Notes: a model not told the origin generated them from the letters alone. Positions 43,446 through 53,099 are shown, counted from the stretch's first letter. The stretch: DNA of 64,000 bases from Desulfovibrio fairfieldensis (GCF_001553605.1 NZ_CP014229.1:689001-753000); one strand, 5' to 3'. Made by a program: numbers and translations.

Positions 43446-44282
43446 TCAGTATGTGTAGTCCCAGGCTTGGGTCCAGGGACCGCTGTGGGGGATGCCTTCA
43501 ACCACGCGGCAGCTTTCGGGCTGCCGGGCGGCGCGGCAGAAGCCCGCGCTGAGTTCCGGCGGCATGGCCTTGTCGCCCCGGCTGCTCAGATGGCGCTGGG
43601 GCAGGCCGTGCAGGGCCGGGGCCACGGCAAAGGGCTCCAACGATTCCGAAAGCGGGCTCAGCCTGTGCAGGCCGGTCCAGGCCGAGAGATGCAGATTGCC
43701 CGCCACGCTGCCCAGAAAAACCACGTCCCGCCTCCGGGCCGCCAGCAGGGCCGCCGCGCCGCCTCCGCCGGAAAAGCCCACCAGCGCCACGTGTCGCGCG
43801 CCGCTGTGGGCCTTTGCCGCACTGACGGCGGCATCCAGGCTGCTGATGACCTCCTCGCTCAGGCGGGCGGAAGTCCAGTAGCGCGTGGCGCAGTGGCGCA
43901 GGACCTCGCCCCGCGCGTACTGGCAGGGCCGGGCCAGATAGAGCAGAGGCGCGGGCGAGGGGTCGGCCAGGGCCAGGCGCAGACCCACGGGATTATGCGG
44001 CGTGGGGTCGGCGGAAGGCCGGGTGCGGCTTTGCCAGGCATGGCCGTCGCCCTCGATGTAGACGCGCAGCACATCCCCGGTGCCGGGCCGGAACTGGCCG
44101 TAGAGGATAAAATACGGCGTGGGATAGAGCGTTTCGGCAAAGCCTCGGGACGCGCCCAACGCGCGGGCCGCCTGCCGGGAATCGCCTCCGGCGCAGGCAT
44201 GAAGCTGGAGCAGAGCGAGCAGAAACAGGCAGAGCGCCGCCCGAAGCGGAGCATGCGGATGCGGCGGGCGGGCGGCGGGCAT
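43446..44282 (-). CDS. Alpha/beta-hydrolase-fold lipoprotein
   Basis: A 278-residue protein with a lipoprotein-type signal (ALCLFLLALLQLHAC, with Cys at the lipobox). The mature protein has an alpha/beta-hydrolase fold: the nucleophile elbow GFSGGG, an upstream YIEGDG segment and a late His in EGIPHSGPW. It is probably an outer- or inner-membrane-anchored esterase or a related enzyme. I take the ATG at 44282. An upstream start at 44330 overlaps the next gene and would spoil the signal. The substrate is unknown. Confidence 0.75.
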   Translation of the reverse strand: MPAARPPHPHAPLRAALCLFLLALLQLHACAGGDSRQAARALGASRGFAETLYPTPYFILYGQFRPGTGDVLRVYIEGDGHAWQSRTRPSADPTPHNPVGLRLALADPSPAPLLYLARPCQYARGEVLRHCATRYWTSARLSEEVISSLDAAVSAAKAHSGARHVALVGFSGGGGAAALLAARRRDVVFLGSVAGNLHLSAWTGLHRLSPLSESLEPFAVAPALHGLPQRHLSSRGDKAMPPELSAGFCRAARQPESCRVVEGIPHSGPWTQAWDYTY

Positions 44283-44308
44283 GGCTGACACGGGGCGCGA
44301 CCGGGGCC

Positions 44309-45160
44309 TCAGGCCGTCCGCTTGGCGCATCCGGGCGGCAGGTTGCGCAGCAGGGTCAGCAGGTCGTCCACCCCGTGGCGGCGGCAGGCCAGATAGCAGG
44401 AAGTGTATTCCCGATGGGTAAGCCGGGCGGCGAAGGCCGGGTATCGCCGGTCGCGGTGGGCAAAGGGCAGGCCCAGCAACGGTCCCAGCGCGGGGTGAAT
44501 GGGCAGCCAGAAATCTTCCTGCGGATGGATGTAGGCGCGGCGTGTTTCTTCCGGCAGGCCGCCCAGGCCCAGCAGGCGCAACAGGCTGTCCGCCACATGA
44601 AAAAGCAGGCTTCTGCCCGGATGGTTGACGGTGATGAAGAGCTGTTCCTCACGCCAGCGTTCACGCACGAGGGGGGCGCAACGAATAAGAGCATCCGCCT
44701 CCTTGCCTTCCTCCCGCGCCAGGGATGCTTCGGCCACGGCGGCCACATCGCCCAACAGGGCCGGATCGCCGCGCAGATAGAGGTTCAGGGCTTCTTCGGG
44801 CGCAAGGCCCTGAGACAGCAAGCGTTCCAGCAGGCTGTCGGCAAAGTCGATGCCCTGTGCCGCATTGGTCCAGAACGGCCAGTAGCCCTTGAAAAAAAGG
44901 TTGGGAATTTCAATACGCGGGCAGGCGGCGGGCAGGCGCGGCAGCATCTGCTCCGTGGACAGCGTACCCCAGCGCGGGGCCAGACGCTGATACAGAAAGA
45001 GCGCGCATTGTTCCAGATCCGCTTCGGCGATGCTTTGGCGGGTGTAGTTTAGATATTGCCGGATGTGGAAATGCCGGGCGAACGCCGGGGCGGTTTCCAG
45101 CAGGGGGCGCAGGGCGTCGCCCTGGCAGTTGGCGTGCAGGAGGCAGAGGGCCTGGGGCAT
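44309..45160 (-). CDS. WcbI-like polysaccharide biosynthesis acetyltransferase (putative)
   Basis: A 283-residue protein whose N-terminus CLLHANCQG matches the WcbI family, in which NCQ marks the active-site loop. Other parts are helical, with YIHPQEDFWLPIHPA near the C-terminus. WcbI is involved in capsule formation; the chemical step is still inferred. The ATG at 45160 starts the conserved motif directly; a GTG at 45184 is possible. It follows queD within a few bases, but a functional link to it is not apparent. Confidence 0.65.
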   Translation of the reverse strand: MPQALCLLHANCQGDALRPLLETAPAFARHFHIRQYLNYTRQSIAEADLEQCALFLYQRLAPRWGTLSTEQMLPRLPAACPRIEIPNLFFKGYWPFWTNAAQGIDFADSLLERLLSQGLAPEEALNLYLRGDPALLGDVAAVAEASLAREEGKEADALIRCAPLVRERWREEQLFITVNHPGRSLLFHVADSLLRLLGLGGLPEETRRAYIHPQEDFWLPIHPALGPLLGLPFAHRDRRYPAFAARLTHREYTSCYLACRRHGVDDLLTLLRNLPPGCAKRTA

Positions 45161-45164
45161 GGCA

Positions 45165-45596
45165 TCAGCGGACCGGAGGGTCACCCTCGGCCCACTCCAG
45201 ATATGTGGCGCTCTGGCTGCCCTTTTCCGACACGCTCACGCTGACCAGACGCACGGCGCGGGCCTGCGGGTCCGGGCTTTCGGCCAGACGGGCGGCCACG
45301 TTCCGCCAGATGTGGCGGGAAAGATTTTCCGAGGAGGGGTTGATGCGGTCAAAGGGCGGCGTGTCGTTGAGCACGCAGTGGTCCAGCTCGCGCAGCGCAT
45401 CCTTGAGCGCAGTTTTCAGAACCTTGAAATCAAGCAGCAGTTCGGTGCCCGGCGTAAGATCGCGGCCCTCCACACAGAGCTCCACGCCGAAGTTGTGACC
45501 GTGCAGGCGTTCGCACTTGCCCTGATAGTGGCGCAGGGCATGCCCTGCGGAAAATTCGTCGCGCACCGTAAGGCGCCAGCAATGCCGTACTGTCAT
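45165..45596 (-). CDS. queD: 6-carboxy-5,6,7,8-tetrahydropterin synthase (QueD family)
   Basis: A 143-residue enzyme of the PTPS/QueD fold, which makes the pterin intermediate of queuosine. The zinc ligand His is in FSAGHALRHYQGKCERLHGHNFGVEL, giving the Cys and HGHN of the active site, then LLLDFKVLK and NPSSENLSRHIW with the catalytic Glu. Its ATG at 45596 overlaps the stop of the upstream 55-residue membrane protein (ATGA). Length is a little longer than QueD of E. coli. I find no other queuosine genes nearby. Confidence 0.9.
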   Translation of the reverse strand: MTVRHCWRLTVRDEFSAGHALRHYQGKCERLHGHNFGVELCVEGRDLTPGTELLLDFKVLKTALKDALRELDHCVLNDTPPFDRINPSSENLSRHIWRNVAARLAESPDPQARAVRLVSVSVSEKGSQSATYLEWAEGDPPVR

Positions 45597-45760
45597 GAGA
45601 CAATCCACCAGACCACCAGGGCCGAAATAAAGACAACAAGAATCGCCAGAACGATGCGGACGTTCTGGTTCCATTCAAAGCCGGAAATTTCATCCTCCAG
45701 ATCGGGATCGCCGGTGGAGGGAGGGCTGAACATGCGTTGCAGCCAGGATGTAAAGGACAT
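45593..45760 (-). CDS. Small single-pass membrane protein, 55 residues
   Basis: A short frame upstream of and overlapping queD (stop TGA inside the queD ATGA). The protein starts MSFTSWLQRMF, has an acidic stretch (GDPDLEDEISGFEW), then a hydrophobic segment (VLAILVVFISALVVWWIV, about residues 37-54) that ends at the C-terminus. It is probably a C-tail-anchored membrane protein of unknown function. The tight overlap with queD is the main evidence that it is real; there is no strong ribosome-binding site. Confidence 0.6.
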   Translation of the reverse strand: MSFTSWLQRMFSPPSTGDPDLEDEISGFEWNQNVRIVLAILVVFISALVVWWIVS

Positions 45761-45799
45761 GCTTTTTCCACAGGATGGTTTGCACAGCGCGCGTTAGGC

Positions 45800-46464
45800 T
45801 TATAACATATCAAGTGGCCGTTTTTTGTCAAAAGGCCGTATCCGCCTCCATGCCGCAATGGCCTCCACCACATCCCGGGGCGAGAGGCCGCGCTGTTCCG
45901 CATGGTCGCGCACCCGCGCCCATGTCCACACTTCAGTCCGCCTGTCCAGAAGCTCCCTTGCCGCGTGGGGAGAAATTTCTCCCTGTGTGATTCTGGAAAA
46001 ATCCTTCAGGGAAATTTCCCTCTCTTCGGGCGCCGGCCCTCCCTGGGCAGACAGCATTGCCTCCACAAGCACGGCATCGTCATTGCGAAGCAGAAGCAGG
46101 GCCTGGGCGGCGTCTTCCCAATCAGGGCCAGGCCCTCATATCCCAGTTCCCCCACGCCGCGCACCAGCCAGCGAATGCGCAGTGGAAGCGTTGCGAAACG
46201 GTTGGCCACCGCCGTGATGGAAGCGGCGTCGTAATGCCCGGCACGTGCCTGCAGGCAATGGATCCGCGCCGGATCAAGGCGATAGCGCTCATCCAGGGAC
46301 AGGGCGGCCCGCAATCTGGGGAGGGCCGTGTCCGGCATAGCCCGGCGTCCGCTGAAGGCCGAAATCATGTTAGGGCGGCTCAGTCCGATCTTTTCGGCCA
46401 GCTTGTTCCTGTTCAGGCGCTCCAGCGCTACAAGATCCCCCAATGCCGCCAGCAGTTCTTTCAT
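45800..46464 (-). pseudogene. Frameshifted HTH-regulator-like gene
   Basis: On the minus strand the N-terminal frame encodes an HTH (MKELLAALGD, then RNKLAEKIGLSRPNMISAFS) and runs on to GELGYEGLAL. There the reading frame changes, near 46118-46138: the other frame continues with DWEDAAQALLLLRNDDAVLV and ends RRIRPFDKKRPLDML. Joined, they make one continuous protein of about 220 residues, so a single-base indel is the likely cause. Either the gene is inactive or a sequencing slip occurred; the GGCCCTG run at the junction would favour slippage. Two TTTCAT/TGAAAC direct and inverted repeats ahead of the start (about 46478-46520) may be its operator. Confidence 0.7.
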
Positions 46465-46600
46465 TGCCGCAGATTGCCATGAAACTTTATGAAACACATT
46501 GATACATTAAAAGTTTCATATATAAATTGGCCTGCCCCCGGCCTTGAGGCAATGGTGCGGATGCAATGAGGAGGCTCCTGTGTAGTCTGGATATGTCCCT

Positions 46601-46885
46601 GTGTTGGGGGCCGCCATAGGTATCACGGCGGTGATGGCTTTTTTTTGCGCCATGACGCCCTGGGGCTATGATGATTTCAATTATGGGGCGGGTGACGGCG
46701 GCCCGGGAACCATGTTCGCGGCCCAGATTCAGGAGTACAGGAGCTGGAGCGGGAAATTCGCAGGGCACTTTATGGCGCGTGTGCTGTTGCACGGGCCCGC
46801 CTGGCTGCATCCGCTGCTGACGTCCGTCATTTTCACGGACCTTGTTTTTTCCGGGGTGCTGCTGAGTCTGGGGGTGGGTTGGCGC
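46601..46885 (+). pseudogene. Fragment of a DUF6056-like membrane protein gene
   Basis: A short frame encodes GAAIGITAVMAFFCAMTPWG, followed by YDDFNYGAG and the EYRSWSGKFAGHFMARVLLH segment that looks like the first part of DUF6056/glycosyltransferase-type multi-pass proteins. After about residue 95 the frame changes to non-family sequence. The upstream start is a GTG whose normal 5' codons are shifted by a frame. It seems to be the decayed 5' remnant of a larger gene. Confidence 0.5.
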
Positions 46886-47616
46886 GAGAAAATCCGCCAG
46901 ACTCGGGAGACTGTGGAGAAACGCGGTCATGCGTTTTCCGGATTCATTCCCGTATTCTCCGCCGGTGGAATAGACCGGTTTTCGGTATGTCCACACGTCG
47001 TTGTGGCGGCGATTCAGGAGTGCATGAATTATAGCGATATTGTCTGAAATATGGTGTACAATGATTGTAATTATGAAATATAGCCTGTCACTGATTTATC
47101 GTTGAGCCGCATATTTTTGTCTCCCAAGCGCCTTTGGCAAGTGACCGGCATATATTTTCCCGAATCCCGCCAGACATCGCCATCCTTCCGGTTTTCTCCA
47201 CTCTTTTCCGCTTCAGGCGCTGACAGCAGCGCAAATGGCATCTGCCATATTCCGTCAAAAAGGAAATACAGGGCACTGCTCACTGCCTGCGTCATAATGC
47301 AGGTGGACATGGCGTCATTCAAGGGAAAGTAAAAGCCATGTACGCGGGGGCACATGGCGTCGCCGGGCTGTACCCGCACAATAACGCCATCTCTTTGTCT
47401 ATGTCTTACTGTCTATGGAAGATATACACCTGCCTACGATGGAACGAGAGTGATACACAGAGTAAAATTTATAGTGTAAAAAACAAAATTTACATCGTCC
47501 GCAAATATCCTGAACGTGATAGGGAATCAAGGATATGAGCGGATATTGGGGGGGCAGGTCATGGGGCGGTACGTCGTGTCCGCGCAAAAGGGGACTCCTG
47601 CTGATATGGGGGGGAT
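46886..47616. other. Low-GC region without a recognisable gene
   Basis: This 0.7-kb stretch between the decayed gene and the diguanylate cyclase is markedly richer in A and T than its surroundings, particularly 47030-47160 and 47440-47560. The short frames present lack family similarity and start signals. It shares composition with the 5' half of the cyclase gene, so it probably came with it. The ribosome-binding site of that gene is the G-rich stretch near 47605. Confidence 0.4.
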
Positions 47617-49521
47617 ATGAAAAGGCATGTTCTGCTAAGAACAAATCTTCTTATTTTTATACTAATTCTTTCAGGATTTATTCTCATATCGATTTATAAT
47701 TATCAATACAATAGAAAAATTTTTAAGCAGGATATGGAGCATATTGCCCTGCTGACGGCAGAGGGAATCTACCATCAGATAGATTCAATTTTTGTAAAAC
47801 CTATCAATATCTCATTGACAATGGCCAATGACAATCTGCTGAAGAACTTCCTTATTGATGAAGAACAAATGGCGGACGAAGGAATATTTATACAAACACT
47901 TCAGAGTTATCTTTTGGCCTACAAAAATAAATATCATTATGATTCCGTGTTTCTGGTGTCCACTGGAACGAACCGCTATTACAACTTTAACGGTATCAAT
48001 CGGATCCTGACGCCGGATAATCCAGAAAACGTATGGTATTATTCTTTTTTAAAAAATCCTGCGGATTACGCATTGAATATTGACAACGATGAAGCAGCCC
48101 ATAATGAAATAGTGATTTTTATTAACTGTAAGATTACAGATCAGGCTGGAAAGACAATCGGAGTTGTGGGAGTCGGCTTCCATGTCGATTATTTGCAGGA
48201 AATATTCAAGCAATACGAAACTAAATTCGGCGTCAAATCCTATTTGGTCAATGGAGATGGAATGATTGAAGTTTCTTCGGATCAGACAGGTTATCAACAG
48301 ACGGATTTATTTTCTTTCTGCGACTTCAGTTGCTTGCGAGAGCGGATTATCTCTGAAAAAGAAAAATACCAATATTTTTGGTATGGTAAAGAAGAACGAA
48401 AAGGCTATCTTGTTGTACAATATGTGCAGAATTTAGAATGGTATTTGATTGTCGACAATGATGCATCTGTCTTGACGGAACAGACAAGACAGCAGTTTTT
48501 TACAGGTGTTATGGTTGTTTTTGGGGTTGTAGTCCCTGTCTTATTCGTTATTACATATATTCTCCGCAAGTATAATGTGCGGATCGTCAACTTGGCAGTG
48601 GAGCAAGAGAAAAGACGCAGCTCGGTTTTTCAGGCTGAAACCGGAAAGCTGTATGAAAATATTTATGAGATTGACATCACCCATAACCGCGCGGCCAGCG
48701 AGGCTACCGAAGTCTATTTCGAAAGTCTGGGCGTGCCGAGGAGCACGCCGTATAACGAAGCCCTGCGGATTATTGCCCGGAAACATATAAAAACCGAATA
48801 TCGCCGGAGCTATCTCGATACGTTCAGCCCGGACAATATCTTGCGGGCTTATCAGGCGGGCAGGGAATGCCTGCGCTATGATTTTATGATTTCCAATAAC
48901 GCGGGACGGAGTTATTACTGGATGCGTATTACGGCCCGTATTTTTTATTGGGATGATGACGATTCGGTGCGCATGTTCGTGTACCGTCAGAATGTGGATA
49001 AGGAAAAAGAACATGAACAGCATCTGGTTGAAAAAATGGAGAGCGATTCCCTGACCGGGTTATACAACAAGGTGGCCACACAAGAGCATATTCAGCGAGG
49101 CCTTCTGCAGCATCCCGACAAGCTCTTCGCTTTTTTCATTCTTGATATCGATAACTTCAAGAATGTGAATGATACCTGCGGGCATGCCGCCGGCGATATG
49201 GTCATCGCGGGTTTTGCGGAAATGCTCAAAAACGAATTCCGGAATACCGACATCGTCGGCAGGATCGGCGGAGATGAATTTGTGGTGTTCGCTCCTGCGC
49301 CGTCACGGGAATGGGGGGAGAAAAAGGCCCGGGATCTGGTGGTGGATTTACGCCATGACTTTACGGACGGCGTAACCACCTGCTCCATTTCCACCAGCAT
49401 CGGCGTGGCCATGGTGCCGGAGGCGGGTACGGAGTTTGAAACGTTGTACAAGAATGCGGACAGTGCGCTGTACCATACCAAACAGCGTGGTAAAAACGGC
49501 TTTACCATCTATCGGCCCTGA
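47617..49521 (+). CDS. Membrane sensor diguanylate cyclase (dCache-GGDEF)
   Basis: A 634-residue inner-membrane protein. It has a membrane segment (residues 10-28), a periplasmic double-Cache-like sensor (about 35-285, with DNPENVWYYSFLKNPADYAL and GKTIGVVGVGFHVDYLQ), a second segment (about 292-312), a PAS-like domain (about 340-460) and a C-terminal GGDEF domain. The GGDEF active site at 551-555 (RIGGDEFVVF) is intact and the RNTD upstream is an inhibitory I-site, so it should make c-di-GMP with feedback. The first ~1 kb is AT-rich, then composition turns GC-rich near 48680, so the gene looks mosaic. Confidence 0.92.
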   Translation: MKRHVLLRTNLLIFILILSGFILISIYNYQYNRKIFKQDMEHIALLTAEGIYHQIDSIFVKPINISLTMANDNLLKNFLIDEEQMADEGIFIQTLQSYLLAYKNKYHYDSVFLVSTGTNRYYNFNGINRILTPDNPENVWYYSFLKNPADYALNIDNDEAAHNEIVIFINCKITDQAGKTIGVVGVGFHVDYLQEIFKQYETKFGVKSYLVNGDGMIEVSSDQTGYQQTDLFSFCDFSCLRERIISEKEKYQYFWYGKEERKGYLVVQYVQNLEWYLIVDNDASVLTEQTRQQFFTGVMVVFGVVVPVLFVITYILRKYNVRIVNLAVEQEKRRSSVFQAETGKLYENIYEIDITHNRAASEATEVYFESLGVPRSTPYNEALRIIARKHIKTEYRRSYLDTFSPDNILRAYQAGRECLRYDFMISNNAGRSYYWMRITARIFYWDDDDSVRMFVYRQNVDKEKEHEQHLVEKMESDSLTGLYNKVATQEHIQRGLLQHPDKLFAFFILDIDNFKNVNDTCGHAAGDMVIAGFAEMLKNEFRNTDIVGRIGGDEFVVFAPAPSREWGEKKARDLVVDLRHDFTDGVTTCSISTSIGVAMVPEAGTEFETLYKNADSALYHTKQRGKNGFTIYRP

Positions 49522-49569
49522 GCCATACCGGTACACCGTCCGAAGGGATTCAGGAGCGGCTGAAAATAA

Positions 49570-49598
49570 AACGCCTGCCCACACTGCGGGCAGGCGTT
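49570..49598 (-). terminator. Terminator of dnaE, shared with the cyclase gene
   Basis: A perfect 11-base stem (AACGCCTGCCC / GGGCAGGCGTT, 7-base loop) lies between convergent genes. On the minus strand it is followed by TTATTTTC, so it ends dnaE. It may also act weakly on the plus strand. Confidence 0.85.
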
Positions 49599-49619
49599 GC
49601 CTTTCAGAAGAGTCGGAGC

Positions 49620-52600
49620 CTATGAAGCCCAGGCGGCCAGGGCCTTGTCCAGCTCCGGCCCGGGCCGCACCTTGAGCGCCTTGTCCAGGCGCAGATGGCA
49701 CTGGCAGCCGTCCAGGCAGACCAGGGCTTCGGCTTCCACCGGGCCGGGGTAGGTTTCCAGAATGTTTTTCAGGGCCAGCATATCCTCACGGCCCAGGCGG
49801 TGCGCCGGAATCTGCACGCAGACCGGCGTGTCGTTCTGGCCGCAGGCTTCTGCCAGGGACCGCACGCTCTGGCCCAGGAGCTTGAGTTCGCGCGGGGCGT
49901 CCTCGGTATTTTCCTCATCCGCATCCTGGGCGGCGTCGCCCTGGCTGTCCAGGCGAGCCGTCAGACAGAGGGGCTGCTCAGCCCGGATCAGCTCCCGGGC
50001 CTCGGCATAGGAGCGCGGGAAAAAAGTCACTTCCGCGTGGCCGGTGAGATCCTCCACGCCCACAAAGGCCATGCGCTCACCCTTGGACTTGGTGAGCACT
50101 TCCTTGATGGTGGTCACCAGCACGGCACAGTTGATTTCCGCGCCGGGGAAGAGCTCGCGCGCGTCCTCCAGAGTGGTCAGACGCAGGCGGCGTATCTCGC
50201 GGCTGTAAGGCTGCAGGGGGTGGCTGGTGAGGAAGAAGCCCAGAGCTTCCTTTTCGGCCCGCAGTTTCAGGTCGTCCTCCATTTCCGGCAGCATGGCTTC
50301 CGGGCAGTCCAGGCCCACGCCGGGCTGGGGCGCGGCCTCCACCACCGGGGCCATGGCCAGCAGGGAAACCTGGTTGGAGCTCTTGTCCTTAGCCTTTTTC
50401 TGGGCGCGGGCCACCACAATTTCCAGGGCGGCCAGCATGCCCGCTCTGGAAACATTGAAGCAGTCGCAGGCCCCGCCCTTGATCAGGGATTCCAGCACGC
50501 GCTTGGTGACCTTGCGCAGATTGACCCGGCAGCAGAGATCCAGCAGGGAAATGTAGTCGCCGCCTTCTTTGCGGGCCTCCACAATTTCGCGAATGGCTTC
50601 GTCGCCCACGTTCTTGATGCCGCCCAAGCCGAAGACCACCTGGCCGCCGTGGGCCGTGAATTCCCGCTGGCTCTGGTTCACCGAGGGCTGGACCACGTCG
50701 ATGCCCATGTCCTTGCAGCAGGAGACGTATTTGAGCAGCTTGTCCTGGTTGCCCATTTCCGAGGTGAGCAGGGCGGCCATGAACTCCACCTTATAGTGCA
50801 CCTTGAGATAGGCCGTGAAGTAGGAGATCAGGGCATAGGCCGCCGAATGCGACTTGTTGAAGCCGTATTCGGCGAATTTTTCCATCAAGTCAAAGATTTC
50901 GTTGGCTTTTTCCTTGGCGATGCCGTTCTTTTCCGCCCCGGCCACAAAGGTTACGCGCTCCTTGGCCATGGCTTCGGCTTTTTTCTTGCCCATGGCCCGG
51001 CGCAGCAGGTCGGCCCCGCCCAGCGTGTAGCTGGCGATAATCTGGGCGATCTGCATGACCTGTTCCTGGTAGACGATGACCCCGTAGGTATCGCGCAGGC
51101 ATTCGGTGAGCGAGTCATGCGGATAGACCACCGGCACCTGGCCGTGTTTGCGCTTGATGAATTCGTCCACCATGCCCGAACCCAGCGGGCCGGGCCGGTA
51201 AAGGGCCAGCATGGCGATGACGTCCTCGAAGCAGGTGGGCCTGAGCATGCGCAGATACTGGCGCATGCCCGAACTTTCCACCTGGAAGACGCCGTCCGTG
51301 TCGCCGCGCGCGTAAAGTTCGTAGGTCTCGGCGTCCGTGAGCGGCAGGTTGTCCAGATCCGGCGGGGTCTGGCCCTGCAGGCTGATGTTGTCCAGGGTGT
51401 CCTGGATCAGGGTCATGGTCTTCAGGCCCAGAAAGTCGAATTTGACCAGCCCGGCCTTTTCGGTCATGGGGCCGTCGAACTGGGTCACAAGTTCGCCGCG
51501 TTTGCCCAGATAGAGGGGCAGGTATTCCTCCATGGGCTTGTCAGAGACCACCAGCCCGGCGGCGTGGGTGGAGGCGTGCCGGGCCAGGCCTTCCAGGCGG
51601 CGGGCCGTGTCCAGCAGATGCCGGACCTGCTGGTCCTCCTCATAGAGTTTCCTCAGGTCCGGCTCCAGGTCCAGAGCCTTCTTGATGGTCATTTTGAGGT
51701 CGTCGGGCACCAGCTTGGCGATGCGGTCCGTCTCCGCGAAGGTCATGCCGAGGGCGCGGCCCACGTCGCGCACCACGCCCTTGGCCTTCATGGTGCCGAA
51801 GGTGGTGATCTGGGCCACCGAGCCCTCGCCGTAGGTGTCCACCATGTGGCGGATCACGTCGCCACGGCGGCGTTCGCAGAAGTCCACGTCGATATCGGGC
51901 AGGGAGACACGTTCGTTGTTCAGAAAGCGTTCAAACAGCAGATTGTAGGGCAGGGGGTCCAGGTTGGTGATGCGCAGGGACCAGGCCACCAGGGAACCGG
52001 CCGCCGAGCCGCGCCCCGGCCCCACCGGGATGCCGTGGTTCTTGGCCCAGTTGATGAATTCCTGCACGATGAGGAAATAGCCGGGAAAGCCCATTTCCAG
52101 AATGACGCCGAGCTCGTATTGCAGGCGCTCGCGGTAGCGCGCCGGATCAATATTTTCGCGATCCGGGTGCTTTTCCAGACGTTTTTCCAGGCCTTCCTCT
52201 GCCAGGCGGCGGAATTCGGACTCCATGCTGGCCCCTTCGGGCAGCTGGTAGACCGGGAAGTAGTGGTGGCCGAAATCCAGCTCCACATTGCAGGTTTCCG
52301 CGATGCGCATGGTATTGGCGAGGGCCTCCGGCACATGGGCGAAAGGCTTTTCCATCTCCTCGATGGACTTGTAGTAGAGCTCGCGCGTTTCAAAGCGCAT
52401 GCGCTTGGGGTCGTCCATGGTGGTCTGGGTCTGGATGCAGAGCAGAACCTCATGGGCATCCGCGTCGTCGGCGTTGAGATAGTGGCAGTCATTGGTGGCC
52501 ACCAGGGGCAGGTTGGCGGTCTCCGCGATCTCCAGCAGGGCGTTGTTGACGACTTCCTGTTCGGCCAGACCGTTGGACTGCAATTCCAGGTAGAAGCGGC

Positions 52601-53099
52601 CGGGATAGATGTCCGCGTATTCCCTGGTCAGGCTCAAGGCCTTGTCCATGTCCTTGGCCAGGATGGCGCGGGGAATTTCGCCCGCGATGCAGGCCGAAAG
52701 GCAGGTGAGGCCCTCGGCGTAGCGGCGCAGCAGCTCCTTGTCCACGCGCGGCTTGTAGTAAAAACCGTCCAGAAAGCCGTGGCTGACCAGCTTGACCAGA
52801 TTATGATAGCCTTGCTCGTTCTGGGCCAGGAGGATCAGGTGGTGACGGCGGCGCGCCAGTTCCGAGGTCTTGTCCGTATGATCGTGGCAGACGTAAACCT
52901 CGCAGCCGAAAATAGGCTTGATGCCGAAATCCTTGCAGGCCGCGTAGAAATAGGCCGCGCCGAACATGTTGCCGTGGTCGGTGATGGCGCAGGCGGGCAT
53001 GCCGTAATCCTTGGCGCGGGCGCAGAGATCCTTGATGCGGATGGCGCCGTCCAGCAGGCTGTATTCGGTATGGCAATGCAGATGGACGAAATCGGACAT
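49620..53099 (-). CDS. dnaE: DNA polymerase III alpha subunit
   Basis: A 1159-residue replicative polymerase subunit. The N-terminal PHP domain starts FVHLHCHTEYSLLDG; the polymerase core contains the acidic sites, including LPDIDVDFCERRRGDV and the PGRGSAAGSLVAWSL palm segments. DLLRRAMGKKKAEAM and HSAAYALISYFTAYLKVHY follow, then a helix-hairpin-helix and an OB-fold (LKLRAEKEALGFFLTSHPL..., AEVTFFPRSY) in the C-terminal part. Length matches DnaE type 1. The ATG at 53099 has AGGAG upstream, and the PHP motif begins just after it. It is a single gene. Confidence 0.98.
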   Translation of the reverse strand: MSDFVHLHCHTEYSLLDGAIRIKDLCARAKDYGMPACAITDHGNMFGAAYFYAACKDFGIKPIFGCEVYVCHDHTDKTSELARRRHHLILLAQNEQGYHNLVKLVSHGFLDGFYYKPRVDKELLRRYAEGLTCLSACIAGEIPRAILAKDMDKALSLTREYADIYPGRFYLELQSNGLAEQEVVNNALLEIAETANLPLVATNDCHYLNADDADAHEVLLCIQTQTTMDDPKRMRFETRELYYKSIEEMEKPFAHVPEALANTMRIAETCNVELDFGHHYFPVYQLPEGASMESEFRRLAEEGLEKRLEKHPDRENIDPARYRERLQYELGVILEMGFPGYFLIVQEFINWAKNHGIPVGPGRGSAAGSLVAWSLRITNLDPLPYNLLFERFLNNERVSLPDIDVDFCERRRGDVIRHMVDTYGEGSVAQITTFGTMKAKGVVRDVGRALGMTFAETDRIAKLVPDDLKMTIKKALDLEPDLRKLYEEDQQVRHLLDTARRLEGLARHASTHAAGLVVSDKPMEEYLPLYLGKRGELVTQFDGPMTEKAGLVKFDFLGLKTMTLIQDTLDNISLQGQTPPDLDNLPLTDAETYELYARGDTDGVFQVESSGMRQYLRMLRPTCFEDVIAMLALYRPGPLGSGMVDEFIKRKHGQVPVVYPHDSLTECLRDTYGVIVYQEQVMQIAQIIASYTLGGADLLRRAMGKKKAEAMAKERVTFVAGAEKNGIAKEKANEIFDLMEKFAEYGFNKSHSAAYALISYFTAYLKVHYKVEFMAALLTSEMGNQDKLLKYVSCCKDMGIDVVQPSVNQSQREFTAHGGQVVFGLGGIKNVGDEAIREIVEARKEGGDYISLLDLCCRVNLRKVTKRVLESLIKGGACDCFNVSRAGMLAALEIVVARAQKKAKDKSSNQVSLLAMAPVVEAAPQPGVGLDCPEAMLPEMEDDLKLRAEKEALGFFLTSHPLQPYSREIRRLRLTTLEDARELFPGAEINCAVLVTTIKEVLTKSKGERMAFVGVEDLTGHAEVTFFPRSYAEARELIRAEQPLCLTARLDSQGDAAQDADEENTEDAPRELKLLGQSVRSLAEACGQNDTPVCVQIPAHRLGREDMLALKNILETYPGPVEAEALVCLDGCQCHLRLDKALKVRPGPELDKALAAWAS

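Noticed and set aside
45800..46464. Programmed ribosomal frameshifting in the HTH gene
   Set aside because: No slippery heptamer followed by a pseudoknot is evident. A simple indel is the more economical reading.
47102..47332. A small gene in the low-GC region
   Set aside because: The frame lacks a ribosome-binding site and family features and looks like chance in decayed DNA.
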